A DNA stretch of 64,000 bases. Source: an uncultured Bacteroidales bacterium (GTDB lineage: Bacteria; Bacteroidota; Bacteroidia; Bacteroidales; Bacteroidaceae). This document shows, in pieces, positions 39,801-47,771 of this stretch (position 1 is the stretch's first letter; every line of letters begins with the position of its first letter). Under the pieces are notes generated by a model, which made no database searches, was not told the DNA's origin, and saw only the letters and a program-made list of their open reading frames with translations. Location: positions 1-64,000 of the forward strand of contig CACZJU010000013.1 in the NCBI GenBank assembly GCA_902781515.1. The letters run 5' to 3'. Both the position numbers and the translations under genes were made by a program.

Positions 39801-41258
39801 GCTCCTGCAGGCTACAAGTTCGTGGGATGGAAGATGCTCGAAGGCAGCAACCTTGAGAAGAACTTCCTTATTCCAGAAGAGAGCCAGTGGCTGTACTACG
39901 ACAAGGGTTCGCTCGACGGCACCAACTGGCAATCAGCCGACTACGATGCCTCTTCATGGTCGTCGGGCAAGGCTCCACTTGGATATTTCGTGGGCGGCGA
40001 ACGTTACACCAACACTTATCTCGACTACGGCGGCAATACCAGCAACAAATATCCCACCTACTACTTCCGCAAGACCATCAATTTGACAGAGGCTCCGGGC
40101 GAGAGCGACATATTTACCCTCAACTACATCATCGACGACGGACTCATCATCTACGTCAACGGAACTGAGGCTGGGCGCTACAACATGCCCTCGGGCGATG
40201 TTTCCTTCAACACTATGGCAACGACATATGCTCACGACAACCCCGACAGAGGCAGCATGACTCTGCCCACATCGCTCTTCCATAGCGGAAGTAACACTAT
40301 CGCCGTAGAGGTTCACAACAACGCTGCAAACAGCTCCGACGCATATTGGGAAGCCAGCATCACTCAATCCGTTCCCAAGGGCGACTACGCCTCCACCGAA
40401 CAGACAATGGAGATGCCCGAGGGCGATATGACGCTGGTGGCTGTCTATGAGACCATGACCGACGAGGAACGCCAGCAGGCAGGTCTCTCCTCTGCCCCTG
40501 TCATCATCAATGAGGTAAGTGCAGGCAACAGCATCTACATCAACGAATACGGCAAGAAGGACGACTGGATTGAGCTCTACAACACCACCGACCAGGACAT
40601 CGACCTCGAAGGTATGTTCCTGACCGACCGCAGTGCCAAGCCCGAGAAATACAAGATAACGGGTACTGGTGCCAATGGAGGCAAGGCCAGCACCATCATC
40701 CCAGCCCACGGCTACAAGATAATCTGGTGCAGCAAGCGCGATACCAAGACTCAGCTTCATGCCAACTTCAAGCTCGACAACGAGGACGGCACCGTCATCC
40801 GACTCATGGCAAAGGACCGCTCGTGGGCCGACAGCCTCGTCTATTGTGCACATAACGGCGACCAAACCTTCGGACGCTATCCCGACGGTGGCACACAGAC
40901 CTATCTGATGCATCTGCCCACCATCGACAAGTCGAACCGCATCGACTCCTATACCAGCACATGGAAATACACTCCCGAGCAAGACCCAGAAACATCCCTG
41001 CGCAGCCTTGCCAGCCGTTCTGCAGGCATGAGCATAGCCTACAGCGGCGAACAGTTGCTCATAAAGAGCGAGGACAGTCAAAATGTCACCGTCTGCGTTT
41101 ATACGCCTTCCGGAGCCCTCGTCCTGCGTCAGCCCCTGCAGTTGGTTGAGAGCGTCCACGAGCGTGTTTCCGTAGCCACCCTGCCAGCAGGCATCTATGT
41201 TGCCCGCGCCACCGACAGCGAAGGCAACGAATGTGCCACCAAGTTCATCAAGCACTAA
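36855..41258 (+). CDS. Secreted CotH-kinase/lamin-tail protein with T9SS tail (1467 aa)
   Basis: Domains in order: signal peptide (to about VGAADW), an N-terminal beta-sandwich, a Big2 Ig-like domain (about 215-297, with NLSKTSANMVVGERLQL), a lamin-tail domain (about 298-420, GSIVITEIQ), a chitobiase-like domain (RYTTNGRTPT), a CotH kinase-like domain (about 540-870, with FYLSNWDWPQNN and FVLFDLDGSFN), a jelly-roll segment, a second lamin-tail domain (about 1215-1340) and a T9SS sorting tail. CotH domains are atypical protein kinases, but activity here is only inferred. It is exported via T9SS, whose PorU/PorV are encoded at 10-15 kb. A small lipoprotein gene follows 12 nt later. Confidence 0.85.
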   Translation: MKIRTFLLSLAAVATLHVGAADWIDVTSKYIKNPTFNGNDITTGWMGTGFGAANPMENAEHYNKSYDTWQLIDNPMKGHYRLSLNAFYRMGTSSNDWNLYSSGDYADHQYAMLYANDVEEPIVPASSAALEQSLGGQSARVGSWMDGGYKYIPNNMYAAYLWFQAGYYHNELEFDIEDPNEGLVIGIKKPYGNSEDWTCLDDWKLEWWGDMIYVSSINLSKTSANMVVGERLQLSATVLPSNAILNNVEWSSNNSEVASVTADGKITALSTGQATITAWAVDGSNKMASCTVTVTNNDATSGSIVITEIQSANIDQILDPSWNYGGWVELYNPTSIGVSLKGCWLSDDAENLCKAHITQPMAIPAKGYLNLWFDHHDKYCESQVNMKLDVEGDTIFISDPNGKLLAMQAYPQAVSRCSYARKTLSGNEWGWSSTPTPEASNSGMKYATTQLAAPVVDQPSQVFSSQLTVCVNIPQGATLRYTTNGRTPTETNSEISTTGLFYPSVTTRYRFRLFADGKLPSPVTTRTYIYEDKDFSLPIISVVGNGYDLFGDDYGIFAKGNGNGRPGNGQSSPCNWNMDWDRAANFEYIDNKQMAINQEVLIERCGGWSRAWAPYSFKLKANKLLEGQNTLPYQFFADKPYLKHKTLQIRNGGNDTGCRIKDPALQEIIARSGLNIDYQAYQPVMHYLNGSYAGVINMREPNNKHFVYANYGLDDDEIDQFEMSPDSGYIQKCGTYESMQRWKDLAAECGTSDEAYEELCKMVDIDEYCNYMAIQFYLSNWDWPQNNVKGWKPIMEGGKFRFVLFDLDGSFNNDGSFANFESKQTYTFDKLYGEPYEYITKEIEFVTVFLDMLNNEKFRRQFIDSYCLITGSVFEPTRCQSIINELASRVSNSQIINTEFYGSGTSPWSTANDLIGILSSSRQTTMMNVMKNYSRMQLSNATPQKVTLSTNLPEARLTVNGLPVPTNKFSGQLFAPVTFGTDAPAGYKFVGWKMLEGSNLEKNFLIPEESQWLYYDKGSLDGTNWQSADYDASSWSSGKAPLGYFVGGERYTNTYLDYGGNTSNKYPTYYFRKTINLTEAPGESDIFTLNYIIDDGLIIYVNGTEAGRYNMPSGDVSFNTMATTYAHDNPDRGSMTLPTSLFHSGSNTIAVEVHNNAANSSDAYWEASITQSVPKGDYASTEQTMEMPEGDMTLVAVYETMTDEERQQAGLSSAPVIINEVSAGNSIYINEYGKKDDWIELYNTTDQDIDLEGMFLTDRSAKPEKYKITGTGANGGKASTIIPAHGYKIIWCSKRDTKTQLHANFKLDNEDGTVIRLMAKDRSWADSLVYCAHNGDQTFGRYPDGGTQTYLMHLPTIDKSNRIDSYTSTWKYTPEQDPETSLRSLASRSAGMSIAYSGEQLLIKSEDSQNVTVCVYTPSGALVLRQPLQLVESVHERVSVATLPAGIYVARATDSEGNECATKFIKH

Positions 41259-41270
41259 AAACTATACGAT

Positions 41271-41807
41271 ATGAAAAGAATCATTCTCGCAATCGCAGCA
41301 GGACTCATTCTCGCCAGTTGCAACGTCAAGGAAAGAAAGCAGCAGACCGATTCCACTGCTGAAAACACAAAGGCCGTAGCAGCAGCCGAAGGCAAGGAAG
41401 CCCCCGACTTCACACTACCCTCCTCCGAAGGCATGACCCTCTCGCTCTCCGACCTGCGCGGACAATACGTGGTGCTCGACTTCTGGGGCACATGGTGCAA
41501 ATGGTGCGTCAAAGGCATTCCCGACATGAAGGCCTACTACGAGAAATACCACGGGATGTTCGAAATCCTCAGTATCGATGTAGGCGACGATGAAGAAACA
41601 TGGCGACAGGCAATCGAGAGCTACGATATGGAATGGCAGCACGTCATCACCGACGAGGATAGTGCCGACCAGCTACAGCAGCTCTACAACATCGAGGGCT
41701 ATCCCACCAAGATTGTAGTCGACCCCATGGGCATCATCACCAAAATCACCGTCGGCGAAGACCCCGCCTTCTACACCTACCTCGACGACCTCTTCTCCAA
41801 GAAATAA
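41271..41807 (+). CDS. TlpA/ResA-like thioredoxin-fold lipoprotein
   Basis: The 178-residue protein has a lipoprotein signal (LILASC, Cys17) and a thioredoxin-like fold with the active site WCKWC (Cys76 and Cys79) and the cis-Pro region EGYPTKIV. It probably reduces disulfides or cytochrome cysteines on the periplasmic side of the membrane. It follows the CotH gene by 12 nt and is probably co-transcribed, ending before the terminator at 41862. Confidence 0.9.
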   Translation: MKRIILAIAAGLILASCNVKERKQQTDSTAENTKAVAAAEGKEAPDFTLPSSEGMTLSLSDLRGQYVVLDFWGTWCKWCVKGIPDMKAYYEKYHGMFEILSIDVGDDEETWRQAIESYDMEWQHVITDEDSADQLQQLYNIEGYPTKIVVDPMGIITKITVGEDPAFYTYLDDLFSKK

Positions 41808-41861
41808 CCAAACATCACATTATTATTTATCATTTATTATTTAATATTTATAATTTAAAAC

Positions 41862-41891
41862 GAAAGAGACGACCGGGTGGTCGTCTCTTTC
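41862..41891. terminator. Bidirectional terminator
   Basis: A perfect 13-bp stem, GAAAGAGACGACC (41862-41874) with GGTCGTCTCTTTC (41879-41891), has a 4-nt loop between the convergent genes ending at 41807 and 41946. Confidence 0.85.
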
Positions 41892-41945
41892 TTACATTCA
41901 CTTCTTACCTTTTTACTTAGAGGAAAGGGGCTATGCCCCTTGTCC

Positions 41946-42146
41946 TCACTCAGTCTGGTCGTCACCACCACCGCCGGTGTCACCGCCTTCGCCGGAAACC
42001 TTTTCGCTGACGGCAGTACGCATGTCCTTGCGCGACTTGGCCTGCAGCTCACGTGTGGCAACCTGCTCGAAATGCTCCTTCAGCAACGCTACCTCGCGGC
42101 TATTCACTCTTACATTCTCATTCCCAACTATAAAATCTCGTATCAT
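41946..42146 (-). CDS. Small hypothetical protein (66 aa)
   Basis: The product starts MIRDFIVGNENVRVNSREV, has a charged helical middle and ends in a Gly/Asp-rich tail (GGDTGGGGDDQTE). I do not recognise the family. A TAAATTTG element (42175-42168, minus) lies 22 nt upstream and a strong terminator lies downstream, so it looks like a free-standing short gene. The Gly/Asp-rich tail is reminiscent of tails on Bacteroidales HU-like proteins, but there is no HU domain here. Confidence 0.55.
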   Translation of the reverse strand: MIRDFIVGNENVRVNSREVALLKEHFEQVATRELQAKSRKDMRTAVSEKVSGEGGDTGGGGDDQTE

Positions 42147-42640
42147 ACCATATTATTTTCTTTGCTGCAAATTTACAAAAATAATTTGAAAATCCCTTGC
42201 CTTTTAATCCTAATAATTATAACACGCCGTTGTGGTCACGATGGTCATGGTCAAAATGGTCATTTTCGATTTCGGAAACGCGGTCATTGCTCACTATATA
42301 TAAATAGAATATTTATATTATAGTGGAGAGTTTTGACAATGTTTGTTTTCGATTTTGACAAATGACAAATGACCAAAATGACCGCCCCCCGCCGAAATTT
42401 TTATAAATATTAAAATATTTATAAATCCGCTTTCAGGCGCAATGACAATGTTGTAACTTCGCAGTGTGAAAGGAGATAGGACAAGTGGCTGCCGCGGCAG
42501 GTTAACTTAACTTATCCGGAGAAGTTAACTTAACCTGTGGCCATAAGTTCTTTAAGTCGCTACGCTTGGTTAAAGCGACCAAGGTCGAGCGCTAGAACCC
42601 TGAATAATTAAAGTAAAAAAGTAAAAAGTAAAAAGTAAAA
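42147..42640. other. Intergenic region with TGGTCA/TGACCA cluster
   Basis: No gene is recognised. 42228-42262 carries repeated TGGTCA hexamers and 42357-42386 carries repeated TGACCA/TGACAA in the opposite sense, either side of an AT-rich core. Around 42497-42545 GTTAACTTAACTTAT-type motifs occur twice in mirrored form. Confidence 0.5.
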
Positions 42641-42674
42641 GTAAAGCTCCCGGCACCGAAGGTGGTGCGGGGAG
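42611..42674. terminator. 7-nt repeat (GTAAAAA) followed by a terminator-like hairpin
   Basis: GTAAAAA units run 42611-42645. The hairpin CTCCCGGCACC (42647-42657) with GGTGCGGGGAG (42664-42674), one mismatch, lies next to T-rich sequence on both strands and probably terminates the cca transcript, which ends at 42707. Confidence 0.6.
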
Positions 42675-42706
42675 TTTTTGTGTGTTTGAAGGTAATTCTG
42701 TTTTTG

Positions 42707-44251
42707 TTAGGTGAGGGGAGAGAGGCCGAGGGTGGAGGCATATTGGAGCATGTAAGCCCTGGCATCGTCGTGAGTATTGGGGATGCGACTCTCCCAGATG
42801 GCATCCTTGACGGCCTGCTTCAGCAGGCCGATTTCGCGACAGGGCTGCAGACCGAAGGTTTCCATTATCTCCTCGCCAGTGATGGGGTTCTGCCACGTGC
42901 GGTAGTTGTCGCGAGCCTGAAGGTCGGCAAGTTTCTCACGCACAAGCTGGAAGTTCTGGAGGAAGCGTTGCTTGCGTTCGGCATTCTTACTGGTGATGTC
43001 GGCCTCGCAGAGTTGCATGAGGTCGTCGATGTCCTCTCCAGCCTCGAACAGGAGACGACGTACGGCAGAATCGGTAACCTCGTCGTCGGCAATGGCAATG
43101 GGTCGCATGTGCAGTCCCACGAGTTTCTCTACATAGTGAAGACGTTCGTCGAGGGGCAGTTTCATACGACGGAAGATAGGTGCCACCATTTTCTGTCCGA
43201 TGTAGTTATGGTTGTGGAAAGTCCAGCCAGCCTGTGGTTCCCATCGTTTTGAGCGCGGTTTTCCTATGTCGTGAAGGAGCGCGGCCCAACGCAGCCAAAG
43301 CCCATTTCCCCGCTCTTCCCCAAGGGAAGAGAGCTTGCTTTCTGACTTACAACTTTTCTCAGGGGACTCTCCCTCTTCCTTTGGGGGAGAGGGCTGGGGA
43401 GAGAGGCTTATATTGTCAAGCACTTCGAGGGTATGGTAGAAGTTGTTTTTATGGGCTCGACCATTGCGAACCTCCACACAGTCGAGGGCTGCCAACTCGG
43501 GAAAGATGATGGGCAGAAGTCCTGCGCGAGAGAGTTCCACAAAACCTATTGAAGGTTGTGGAGAAAGCATTATCTTATTGAGTTCGTCGATGATGCGTTC
43601 CTGTGAAATTATCTTTATTCGTTCGGCATTGCGCACAAGAGCCTCCTGTGTCTCGTCCTCGATCTGGAAACGCAACTGAGTGGCGAAACGGACGCAGCGC
43701 ATCATACGCAGAGGGTCGTCGGAGAAGGTAATATCGGGGTCGAGAGGAGTGGCAATGAGTCGGTCCTCCATATCGAGGAGACCATCGAAGCGGTCGATGA
43801 GTTCACCAAAGCGTTCCTTGTTGAGACAGACGGCAAGGGCATTGATTGTGAAATCGCGACGGTCGAGGTCATCCTCCAGTGTACCGTCTTCGACAACAGG
43901 CTTGCGGCTGTCGTGACTATAGCTCTCGCGCCTTGCTCCTACGAATTCAATTTCTATAGTTGAGAGTTTAGAGTTTAGAGTTGAGAGTTTCAGTTGTGCC
44001 GTACCGAAGTTCTTGAAGACGGAGAGGTGAGCACCACGCCCCAACTTCTTCTTCAACGCCTGAGCGAGGTCGATACCACTACCTACCACCACACAATCGA
44101 TATCCTTCGAGGGACGTTCGAGGAAGAGGTCGCGGACATAGCCGCCAACGACGTAGCATTCCACGCCAAGCTCGTCGGCAGTCTCCCCTATCTGATGAAA
44201 GATTGGTGCCGACAGCAATTGCTGCATCTCTTCTCTGCTAATGTCCCTCAC
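42707..44251 (-). CDS. cca: CCA-adding tRNA nucleotidyltransferase with HD domain
   Basis: This class II nucleotidyltransferase adds or repairs tRNA 3' CCA. The 514-residue protein has VVGGYVRDLFLERPSKDIDC with the catalytic DxD (Asp50/Asp52), the RRDFTINALA and RMMRCVRFA motifs, and an HD domain (ALLHDIGKP, His327/Asp328). Two segments look inserted and low in complexity: about 88-98 (KLSTLNSKLST), encoded by 7-nt repeats, and about 282-317, encoded by a G-run dispersed repeat just before the HD motif. Both stay in frame, so function is probably kept. It starts 10 nt after the lipoprotein gene. Confidence 0.93.
   Translation of the reverse strand: MRDISREEMQQLLSAPIFHQIGETADELGVECYVVGGYVRDLFLERPSKDIDCVVVGSGIDLAQALKKKLGRGAHLSVFKNFGTAQLKLSTLNSKLSTIEIEFVGARRESYSHDSRKPVVEDGTLEDDLDRRDFTINALAVCLNKERFGELIDRFDGLLDMEDRLIATPLDPDITFSDDPLRMMRCVRFATQLRFQIEDETQEALVRNAERIKIISQERIIDELNKIMLSPQPSIGFVELSRAGLLPIIFPELAALDCVEVRNGRAHKNNFYHTLEVLDNISLSPQPSPPKEEGESPEKSCKSESKLSSLGEERGNGLWLRWAALLHDIGKPRSKRWEPQAGWTFHNHNYIGQKMVAPIFRRMKLPLDERLHYVEKLVGLHMRPIAIADDEVTDSAVRRLLFEAGEDIDDLMQLCEADITSKNAERKQRFLQNFQLVREKLADLQARDNYRTWQNPITGEEIMETFGLQPCREIGLLKQAVKDAIWESRIPNTHDDARAYMLQYASTLGLSPLT
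43301..43408 (-). repeat. In-frame G-run repeat element inside cca
   Basis: About 108 nt read as a Pro/Ser/Lys/Glu-rich segment (SLSPQPSPPKEEGESPEK and on). It contains GGGGGAGAGGGCTGGGGAGA on the plus strand and its partial complements, resembling the repeats at 18.5 and 32.2 kb. Family CCA enzymes run from the helix HTLEVLDN almost straight to the WLRWAALLHD motif. Confidence 0.75.
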
Positions 44252-44253
44252 AG

Positions 44254-44284
44254 CTTAATTTTCAATTTTCAATTTTCAATTTCT
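44254..44284. repeat. 7-nt repeat supplying the C-terminus of the small lipoprotein
   Basis: AATTTTC/TTAATTT units on the plus strand (AATTGAA on minus) encode KLKIEN and the TAA stop. Confidence 0.75.
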
Positions 44285-44579
44285 CCAGATCGTGCTGGAG
44301 TTTGCGGCGATAGAACTCCGACTTCAAGGTGTCGTCCTGAGCAAGTTGGAATTCCACACTATCGAGCAGAAGAATAGCTTCGCGACGAGCAGCAAGAGCC
44401 GTAGGATAGTTGGTGCGCAGACTCATGATGGAGTCACGAGCGGCAGCGTATTCGCCACGTTCGTAGGCTGCACGCGCCTCGGTGAGCATCATCTGCCCCA
44501 TCTCATCGGCAGAGGGCTTCTTCTGTGTACAAGCTACTGCACACGCACACGCAAACAATATAATAATGTAGTGTCTCAT
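44262..44579 (-). CDS. Small lipoprotein (105 aa), tetratricopeptide-like helix pair
   Basis: From the ATG at 44579 the protein starts MRHYIIILFACACAVACTQK with a lipobox (AVAC, Cys17). The mature part has a TPR-like stretch (ARAAYERGEYAAARDSI) and an aspartate/leucine-rich helix. The last residues (KLKIEN) and the stop come from AATTGAA repeats. The frame is open upstream, but that part overlaps rseP. It starts 1 nt after the rseP stop and is followed by cca. Function unknown. Confidence 0.75.
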   Translation of the reverse strand: MRHYIIILFACACAVACTQKKPSADEMGQMMLTEARAAYERGEYAAARDSIMSLRTNYPTALAARREAILLLDSVEFQLAQDDTLKSEFYRRKLQHDLEKLKIEN

Positions 44580-44580
44580 A

Positions 44581-45999
44581 TCAGAACAACCAAGGAAGCA
44601 GGAAACGACGGATATCGTTGCCCAAAGCCAGTACCATGAGAGCAATGATGATGCCCATACCGATGTATTCGAACCACACCTGAGCGCGTTCGCTGGGCTG
44701 ACGGCCCGTAACGGCTTCGTAGAGCAGTATAACCACATGACCGCCATCGAGACCCGGAATAGGCAGAATGTTCATGACGGCAAGGATGATGCTGATGAGA
44801 GCTGTGAGATGCCAGAAGCGAATCCAATCCCATGCCTTGGGGAAGATGTCTGCCATAGTGAAGAATGAACCCACCTGCTTGGCACCTTTTGCTGTGGCAA
44901 CGTAGCGCAGGTTATCGACATAGCTAACCAGCGTGTGCCATCCATACTGCAAACCTGCTGGAATGCTGGAGAGCAGTGAGTAGCTGATGTGCTGAGTTTC
45001 GTAGTCAACCATATCGAGGTCGCGCAACACTCCCATGCGATACTCCTCGTCGAGCTGCAGCACTGCTGTGTCGGGCTGGGCAGCATCAACATTCTGGAAC
45101 ACGATGGTCATACGGCGCTGACGCACACTGTCGGCATGGGTGCACGACTTGAGCGACAGCACATCCTGCTTACGCAGGAACAGCGAGTCGTAGTCGCTCC
45201 AATACTGAATGGCTGTTCCATCTACTGCCAGCAGACGGGCACCATCGCGCATTCCTGCCTTGTAGGCAGCACCGTCCTTTGTGGCTTCCTTAACCTTGCT
45301 GTAAGCCAATGGCTGTATGAATGGAGGCTGCATCTCCATGAGGTCGAGCAGGTCGGGAGCATCTTCGGGCATCACCACCTTCACTTCTTCTCCGTCTCGC
45401 AACACGGTTACCTCACTGGCTTTGGAGAGGTCTTGCATGATTGCCGGCGACCAACCTTTGATTTCCTCGCCGTCGAACTTCACGGGAATGTCACCATTGC
45501 GGAAACCTATGACCTGTGCCTCCTGATTATAGACAAAGCCGTTGGTAATGTTGCGCATGGGCAGACGGTCCTCGCCCACGAAGTACATAAGACCGCAATA
45601 GATTATCATGGCAGTGATGAGGTTCATGAGCACGCCGCCCACCATGATTAAGAAACGTTTCCATACAGGCTGCGAACGGAACTCGTCGGGCTTGGCTTCC
45701 TGCTTGAGTTGCTCGGTATCGAGACTCTCGTCAACCATTCCCGATATCTTCACATAGCCGCCGAGTGGTATCCAACCAATGCCGTATTCCGTTTCGTTTT
45801 TCTTGAAACGGGGGAAGAGGCGTGTGAACCACTTATCGCGAGTGCTGAAAAGATGGAATTTATAATCGAAGAACATGAAGAACTTCTCGACACGCACCTT
45901 GAAGAGTTTCGAGAAGCCGAAATGACCGCCCTCGTGGAGGACGATGAGAAGGGACAGACTGACAAGCAGCTGCATCCATTGTACGAATGATATATTCAT
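44581..45999 (-). CDS. rseP: Site-2 protease RseP (zinc metalloprotease)
   Basis: RseP-type intramembrane proteases cut anti-sigma factors and remnant signal peptides. The 472-residue protein has the zinc motif HEGGH (about residues 22-26) in the first membrane segment, a PDZ-like region (AAYKAGMRDGARLLAVDG) and the C-terminal NILPIPGLDGG motif that supplies the third zinc ligand. It lies 63 nt downstream of dxr, the gap being a GTTTACG repeat array, and just upstream of a small lipoprotein gene. Confidence 0.95.
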   Translation of the reverse strand: MNISFVQWMQLLVSLSLLIVLHEGGHFGFSKLFKVRVEKFFMFFDYKFHLFSTRDKWFTRLFPRFKKNETEYGIGWIPLGGYVKISGMVDESLDTEQLKQEAKPDEFRSQPVWKRFLIMVGGVLMNLITAMIIYCGLMYFVGEDRLPMRNITNGFVYNQEAQVIGFRNGDIPVKFDGEEIKGWSPAIMQDLSKASEVTVLRDGEEVKVVMPEDAPDLLDLMEMQPPFIQPLAYSKVKEATKDGAAYKAGMRDGARLLAVDGTAIQYWSDYDSLFLRKQDVLSLKSCTHADSVRQRRMTIVFQNVDAAQPDTAVLQLDEEYRMGVLRDLDMVDYETQHISYSLLSSIPAGLQYGWHTLVSYVDNLRYVATAKGAKQVGSFFTMADIFPKAWDWIRFWHLTALISIILAVMNILPIPGLDGGHVVILLYEAVTGRQPSERAQVWFEYIGMGIIIALMVLALGNDIRRFLLPWLF

Positions 46000-46007
46000 G
46001 TAGAGTT

Positions 46008-46066
46008 TACAATTTACGGTTTACGGTTTACGGTTTACAGTTTACAGTTTACGGTTTAGGGTTTAG
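46008..46066. repeat. GTTTACG 7-nt repeat array between dxr and rseP
   Basis: About eight GTTTACG/GTTTACA/GTTTAGG units fill the gap between the two genes and reach the end of dxr. Confidence 0.8.
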
Positions 46067-47211
46067 TGGTTTAGGAGGGATAGGGCACGGCGACGGGCCT
46101 CGGCATCAACGGCAAAATAGTCGTCGAGCGAGGGATTGGCGATGAATGTCGTGCTCGCGATGGTCTGCTCAATGATTTCGGGCATCTGCAGGAATGAGCA
46201 ACGCTCCTGACGGAAGGCCAGATTCACCACCTCGTTGGCAGCATTCAGTACACAAGGTACCGTACCGCCACGCTGCAGAGCCTCGAAGGCCAGAGCCAGA
46301 CAACGGAACTTGTCAAGGTCGGGAGCCTCGAAGGTCAGGTCAGTCATGTGATACCAGTCGAGACGGTCGAAAGAGCTGGCAAGTCGCTGCGGATAGCTGA
46401 AGGCCAACTGTATGGGCACACGCATATCGGGCACTCCCAACTGGGCCTTTACGGCTCCGTCGCGATATTGCACCGCCGAATGAACGACGCTCTGCGGATG
46501 TACCACCACCTGTATGTCGGCAGCCTCAACGCCAAACAGCCACTTTGCCTCAATGACCTCGAAGCCCTTGTTCATCATAGTGGCAGAGTCGATGGTTATC
46601 TTGGCTCCCATATCCCAGTTGGGGTGTTTGAGCGCCATTGCCGGAGTAACGGTCTTCAGTTCGTCCATCGTGAACTTACGGAAGGGACCGCCAGAGGCTG
46701 TAAGGATTATCTTCTCTATCTCGCTCTGCTCTCCCATCAGGCATTGGAAGATGGCAGAGTGTTCGCTATCGACAGGCAGTATTGCCGCATGATTCTCGTA
46801 AGCCAGTTGGGTGACGAGTTCTCCTGCCACCACCAGCGTCTCCTTGTTTGCCAAGGCTATCTGCTTATGGCTGCGTATGGCAGCAACAGTGGGACGAAGA
46901 CCGGCAAAGCCCACAAGAGCTGTGAGCACGATATCCACCTCCCCGTTCTGCACCACCTGCTCCAGAGCATCGGCTCCTGCATAGACCTGAATAGGAAGGT
47001 CGTTGAGGGCTTCGCTGACGCGTCCATAGAGGCTTTCGCCAGCTATCACCACCTGTGCCGGTCGGAAGCGGCGTGCCTGCTCTATCAGCAGGTCGGCCTG
47101 ACTGTTTGCCGTCAGCACATAGGCTTCATAGAGGTCGGGATGCTCGGCTATCACCTGCAAAGCCTGTGTACCGATGCTACCTGTTGACCCAAGTATCGCT
47201 ATTTTCTTCAT
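46063..47211 (-). CDS. dxr: 1-deoxy-D-xylulose 5-phosphate reductoisomerase
   Basis: Dxr makes methylerythritol phosphate with NADPH, the first committed step of the non-mevalonate pathway that ispF at 9.6 kb continues. The 382-residue protein has the nucleotide-binding GSTGSIGTQAL, the ANKETLVVAGE motif, VDSEHSAIFQ with metal ligands, and the loop TASGGPFRK. Length is standard. It sits between rimM and rseP, an arrangement common in Bacteroidetes. Confidence 0.97.
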   Translation of the reverse strand: MKKIAILGSTGSIGTQALQVIAEHPDLYEAYVLTANSQADLLIEQARRFRPAQVVIAGESLYGRVSEALNDLPIQVYAGADALEQVVQNGEVDIVLTALVGFAGLRPTVAAIRSHKQIALANKETLVVAGELVTQLAYENHAAILPVDSEHSAIFQCLMGEQSEIEKIILTASGGPFRKFTMDELKTVTPAMALKHPNWDMGAKITIDSATMMNKGFEVIEAKWLFGVEAADIQVVVHPQSVVHSAVQYRDGAVKAQLGVPDMRVPIQLAFSYPQRLASSFDRLDWYHMTDLTFEAPDLDKFRCLALAFEALQRGGTVPCVLNAANEVVNLAFRQERCSFLQMPEIIEQTIASTTFIANPSLDDYFAVDAEARRRALSLLNH

Positions 47212-47221
47212 TAAAAAATAT

Positions 47222-47262
47222 TTCTCCGCTTAATTCTTAACTCTTCATCCTTAATTCTTAAT
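47222..47262. repeat. 7-nt repeat array between rimM and dxr
   Basis: TTAATTC/TTAACTC units with a 7-nt period fill the gap between the two genes. Confidence 0.7.
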
Positions 47263-47769
47263 TCATAGATCCATCAGTCCATCGGGCAAGTGCATGTGAA
47301 TAACACGTCCTTCGTGGTCGATATCGCTGATGAAAGATTCTACAGCAGGAATAAGCATTCCCGATTCCAATTCGAAGAGGACATTGACTGTCGATTCATC
47401 GACTCGTGCTATCACGCCCAAATCGCCAGCCTTATCATCTACAACACGGAAGCCTTCGAAATAGCCCCAAGTGTAGTCGCTGTCATCGTCATCCGGTGTC
47501 AGGGAGTATGGGAAATACACTTCGGCTCCAACAATATCCTGAATATCTTCGATAGAATCCTTCCCTTCGAACTTCAGCAGAGCAGAATGCTCACCACGGA
47601 AGCGGTATTCCTCCAAGAAGAAGGGCACCAGAATGCCGTCAATCATGAGCACCAAGTAATCGGCATCAACACGGTCCCACACATCGGTAGTGAAGGAGAA
47701 CGATACTTCCCCCTTTACGCCATGCGGCTTACCAAGTTGCCCAATCTTAAATACCTCTTCTTCCTTCAT
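47263..47769 (-). CDS. rimM: 16S rRNA processing protein RimM
   Basis: RimM assists maturation of the 30S head and binds S19. The 168-residue product has the N-terminal beta-barrel pattern IGQLGKPHGVKGEVSF and the C-terminal PRC-barrel with AGDLGVIARV and a closing LPDGLMDL. It follows murA almost directly (2 nt gap). Confidence 0.95.
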   Translation of the reverse strand: MKEEEVFKIGQLGKPHGVKGEVSFSFTTDVWDRVDADYLVLMIDGILVPFFLEEYRFRGEHSALLKFEGKDSIEDIQDIVGAEVYFPYSLTPDDDDSDYTWGYFEGFRVVDDKAGDLGVIARVDESTVNVLFELESGMLIPAVESFISDIDHEGRVIHMHLPDGLMDL

Positions 47770-47771
47770 CC

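Noticed and set aside
39954-41255. Long open frame on the minus strand opposite the CotH/lamin-tail gene
   Set aside because: The plus-strand frame has clear CotH, lamin-tail and T9SS domains. The opposite frame has no family match and reflects codon bias.
42147-42640. Hidden tRNA or small RNA gene in the gap
   Set aside because: No cloverleaf or known RNA pattern could be seen by eye; only repeats and AT-rich sequence.
43301-43408. Frameshift or pseudogene in cca
   Set aside because: The frame stays open and all catalytic and HD motifs are present on both sides; an in-frame insertion explains the odd segment.
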